6,717 bases of DNA from Chloroflexota bacterium (GTDB lineage Bacteria > Chloroflexota > Dormibacteria > Dormibacterales > Dormibacteraceae): positions 1 through 6,717 of the forward strand of contig DMCH01000023.1 of the NCBI GenBank assembly GCA_003446775.1, written 5' to 3'. Numbering within the stretch: position 1 is the first letter of the stretch; each line of letters starts with the position of its first letter. Below, piece after piece: positions 5,015 through 6,717 of the stretch. The notes below the pieces were generated by a model. It worked only from the letters and a program-made list of their open reading frames with translations. It ran no database searches and was not told where the DNA came from. The position numbers and the translations under genes are program-made.

Positions 5015-6232
5015 TCAAGCGGTGATGGTTGTCCAGGCTTCCTGCCACTTGGCGTAAGGAATGCAGTTCTGGCTGCCGTCCGCGCAGGTGGCGATGGGCG
5101 TCTTCCAGAACTTGATGGTGTCGAAATAGGTGCCTGGTGCGTCCGCGTGATACTGCGCGCACGAGCCGGCCTGGAGCTTCTCCATCTCGGCGCAGGCCTT
5201 CGTGTTGACCGGGGTTTCGCCGAAGGAGAGTGCCTGCTCCGCCTGGACCTGGGGCGTGCTCACCCAGGCGGTCCAGAGGTATGCACAGTTCGGGTGCGGC
5301 GCCTTGGTGGCGAGCATCCAGGTGTCGCCCCAGCCCGTCGCCCCTTCGGAGGGAATGGTGTCCGCGAACGGCCCACCGTTCGCTTTCAGATAGATGGTCT
5401 GGTAAGGCCATGCGGCCCCGACATAGACATCCTTGTTCTGGAACAAGCCGATCTCAGTGCCCGCATCGGGCCAGTACTTCTTGATGAGGGGGCGCTGCTG
5501 GTGGAGGAGCGCGACAGTCGCGTCGAACTGGCTCTTCGTCAGCTCGTAGGGGTCCTTGATGCCGAGGCTCGGCTTGCTCTTGCTCAAGTAGAGCGCGGCG
5601 TCAGCGATCTGGATGGCATTGTCCGGCACCGTTATCAGGCCGGAGTTGGCCGGGTCGTAGAGGACGCTCCAGCTCGTGGGCGCGGTGGGGAACTTGGTCG
5701 TGTTGTACAGCAGCGTATTCGGCCCCCACTGCAGCGAGATGCCGTAGTGGATGCCGCCGATGGTGTTGTAGGGGGGTGCCTTGAAATACGTCTGGAAGGA
5801 TTTGAAGTCGGGGATGATGTCGGCGTTCATCGGCTTGACGTCGCCGTCGTAGATCAGCTGCAGGTCGGCGACTCCAGACGCTGACACCATGTCGTACTGA
5901 CCACCGCCCCCGTCTTTCATGAGGGTGACCATCTCGTCGGACGTGTTGGCGTCCTGGACGCTGATCTTGCATCCGGTCTGCGACTCAAAGGACGCGACCG
6001 AAGGGGTTTGCCAGTCCGTCCGGTCGACATAGCCTGGCAAATCGATCAGGCTGAGCGCGCCCTCGCCGGTCGTCGGCATGGTGGTGGGCGGCTTGATGTT
6101 GTAGGTAGGCGGCTGCGCCGCCGTGGAAGCGCCCGTGGTCACGTTCGAGCCGCATGCGGTGACCGCGATCAGCGCCGCGGCGCCGAGCGTTCCCAGCCGT
6201 ACCCACACGGCCGGTGCTTCTGTCGATCTCAT
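5015..6232 (-). CDS. PotD/YdcS-type ABC transporter substrate-binding lipoprotein
   Basis: This 405-residue protein captures a solute outside the membrane and hands it to an ABC importer; the family pattern points to polyamines such as spermidine or putrescine. The N-terminus is a lipoprotein signal with lipobox VTAC (lipid-modified Cys27), then a Ser/Thr/Pro linker to about residue 56. The mature domain shows family-like segments: LPGYVD (65-70), FESQTGCKI (82-90), YDMVSASGVADLQLIYDGDVKPMN (113-136), WGPNTLLYNTTKFP (169-182) with SWSVLYDP (187-193), and GDTWMLATKAPHPNCAYLWTAWVSTP (302-327). Length is usual. It has six further Cys (88, 316, 347, 358, 383, 390), unusually many, perhaps three disulfides. 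ATG 6232 follows the upstream stop by five bases, with AGGAAG overlapping that stop, so translation is probably coupled. No permease gene follows; the next gene is convergent. Family call is strong, substrate is inferred. Confidence 0.88.
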   Translation of the reverse strand: MRSTEAPAVWVRLGTLGAAALIAVTACGSNVTTGASTAAQPPTYNIKPPTTMPTTGEGALSLIDLPGYVDRTDWQTPSVASFESQTGCKISVQDANTSDEMVTLMKDGGGGQYDMVSASGVADLQLIYDGDVKPMNADIIPDFKSFQTYFKAPPYNTIGGIHYGISLQWGPNTLLYNTTKFPTAPTSWSVLYDPANSGLITVPDNAIQIADAALYLSKSKPSLGIKDPYELTKSQFDATVALLHQQRPLIKKYWPDAGTEIGLFQNKDVYVGAAWPYQTIYLKANGGPFADTIPSEGATGWGDTWMLATKAPHPNCAYLWTAWVSTPQVQAEQALSFGETPVNTKACAEMEKLQAGSCAQYHADAPGTYFDTIKFWKTPIATCADGSQNCIPYAKWQEAWTTITA

Positions 6233-6237
6233 TCTTC

Positions 6238-6561
6238 CTACCTATTCTTGCTGTTCTCTACCGCCGCGGGTTCCTGGTCGAGCACGAAAGTATGCTCCCG
6301 GGCCCGGACCAGTCGAATACGCCGCCCGTCGTATTGCAGGCCCTCGCCGGCAGCATCCGTATTCTGGCGGACGGCCGCGAGGTGCTCGCCGCCGTCCAGG
6401 CGGACGTTGTACCGGGTCGCCTGACCCAAGACCTGCTCCACGACCCCAGGCTCGACGGTCATCCCGGGTTCCGGGCTGTCGTTTTCGAGCAGCATGCGCA
6501 GCTTCTCCGGGCGGACCACGAACCGTATCCCGCCGCGGGTCAGGAGGTTGGAGATGACCAA
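6238..6561 (-). CDS. C-terminal TOBE-domain remnant of a PotA-type ABC ATPase, apparently 5'-truncated
   Basis: The frame encodes about 107 residues matching only the end of a polyamine-type ABC ATPase: VVRPEKLRML (15-24), typical of the start of the C-terminal regulatory (TOBE) region of PotA-like proteins, then a beta-rich stretch VEQVLGQATRYNVRLDGGEHLAAV (41-64) and an EHTFVLDQ ending. The preceding ISNLLT resembles the SNLL segment that follows the ATPase core in such proteins. Walker A, signature motif, Walker B and H-loop are absent: the same frame meets TGA at 6586-6588, and no other frame to the window edge shows ATPase sequence. PotA-like proteins are usually about 350 residues, so some 240 are missing. 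The only early start is TTG 6561, without a clear Shine-Dalgarno. It ends five bases before the lipoprotein gene, as in an operon. It is best read as a truncated gene; an independent TOBE protein or an assembly join are alternatives. Confidence 0.6.
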   Translation of the reverse strand: MVISNLLTRGGIRFVVRPEKLRMLLENDSPEPGMTVEPGVVEQVLGQATRYNVRLDGGEHLAAVRQNTDAAGEGLQYDGRRIRLVRAREHTFVLDQEPAAVENSKNR

Positions 6562-6618
6562 GAACCCGCGGGAACGCCGCTTGCGTCAACGCTCGGGTTT
6601 GGGCGCGAACGGAGGCGG

Positions 6619-6643
6619 GGGGCCGGCGGTGATCGCCGGCCCC
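6619..6643 (-). terminator. Strong hairpin downstream of the YCII-type gene
   Basis: 6619-6628 pairs perfectly with 6634-6643 (10 bp, all G-C) around a five-base loop. It begins seven bases past the stop (6651-6653) of the gene at the right edge, on the minus strand. No T tract follows, so it is a terminator or 3'-end stabiliser by position and stem strength only. It separates the YCII-type gene from the ATPase remnant. Confidence 0.5.
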
Positions 6644-6650
6644 TGGCGGG

Positions 6651-6717
6651 CTACATCTGGAAGATCGGGCGGACCTCCATGGCCCCGACGCTGGCGACCG
6701 GGCACTTGGCGGCGTAC
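6651..6717 (-). CDS. YCII-related (DGPF-type) protein, 3' end only
   Basis: Only the last 21 complete codons plus TAG are inside the window; the rest lies to the right. The encoded tail (YAAKCPVASVGAMEVRPIFQM) matches the typical C-terminus of YCII/DGPF-domain proteins, where an AAKxP helix end is followed by a G-x-[IVM]-E-V-R-P strand. These are small (about 110-140 residue) cytoplasmic proteins of the dimeric alpha-beta barrel type, often beside ECF sigma factor genes in soil bacteria. The conserved catalytic-like His/Asp part is not in the window. A 10-bp hairpin follows the stop. Family call rests on this short tail and the pattern fit. Confidence 0.6.
   Translation of the reverse strand, partial: YAAKCPVASVGAMEVRPIFQM

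Noticed and set aside
6589..6717. ATPase core in another minus-strand frame, with a simple frameshift explaining the PotA fragment
   Set aside because: All three minus-strand frames were read to the window edge: one gives the YCII-type tail, the others Pro/Arg-rich sequence without Walker or signature motifs.
1..6717. CRISPR array, tRNA, insertion sequence, integrase or toxin-antitoxin pair
   Set aside because: No regularly spaced direct repeats, tRNA-like cloverleaf, transposase or integrase motifs, or small two-gene toxin-antitoxin layout were seen. The cloverleaf-like fold at 4923-4981 lacks the tRNA anticodon and T-arm sequences.

Overview
The window is high-GC DNA, about two-thirds G+C by eye (not computed). 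It is densely coding and carries no rRNA, tRNA, CRISPR array, transposase or phage gene that I can see. Several traits fit a soil-type bacterium of the Terrabacteria group (Actinomycetota, Chloroflexota or Dormibacterota-like): frequent GTG starts, several probable leaderless promoters, a lipobox solute-binding protein, a GT87 mannosyltransferase-like enzyme and small secreted Cys-pattern proteins. The phylum is an inference and is not proven here.

Layout. Positions 3-43 hold two tandem hairpins of a probable dispersed repeat. Then come five plus-strand genes or sites: a polytopic membrane protein with a C-terminal beta-rich domain (146-1195), a GT87-like membrane glycosyltransferase (1205-2503), a small secreted protein with its own Shine-Dalgarno (2611-3132), a terminator-like hairpin (3138-3168), and a class I SAM-dependent methyltransferase (3183-3929). 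The methyltransferase overlaps by 14 bp, tail to tail, a minus-strand secreted protein (4476-3916). A divergent promoter region separates that gene from a plus-strand 97-residue four-helix membrane protein built from two copies of a two-helix unit (4619-4912). A second copy of the double-hairpin repeat (4923-4981), here enclosed by an outer stem, lies between this gene and a convergent minus-strand block. That block is a PotD/YdcS-type lipoprotein (6232-5015), preceded five bases upstream by an apparently 5'-truncated PotA-type ATPase remnant that keeps only its C-terminal TOBE part (6561-6238). At the right edge is the 3' end of a YCII/DGPF-family gene on the minus strand (6717-6651), followed by a strong hairpin.

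How the parts relate. The first two genes may form an envelope or glycan unit, since both are membrane proteins with a 9-bp gap. The methyltransferase may modify lipid or glycan substrates, but nothing in the sequence fixes this. The polyamine-type transporter locus looks broken: it has a solute-binding protein and an ATPase tail, but no ATPase core, and no permease follows.

I see no clearly new multi-gene system. The most interesting signals are the double-hairpin repeat with covarying stems, a repeated promoter-to-start geometry that suggests leaderless translation for four genes, the truncated transporter operon, and the internally duplicated membrane protein.
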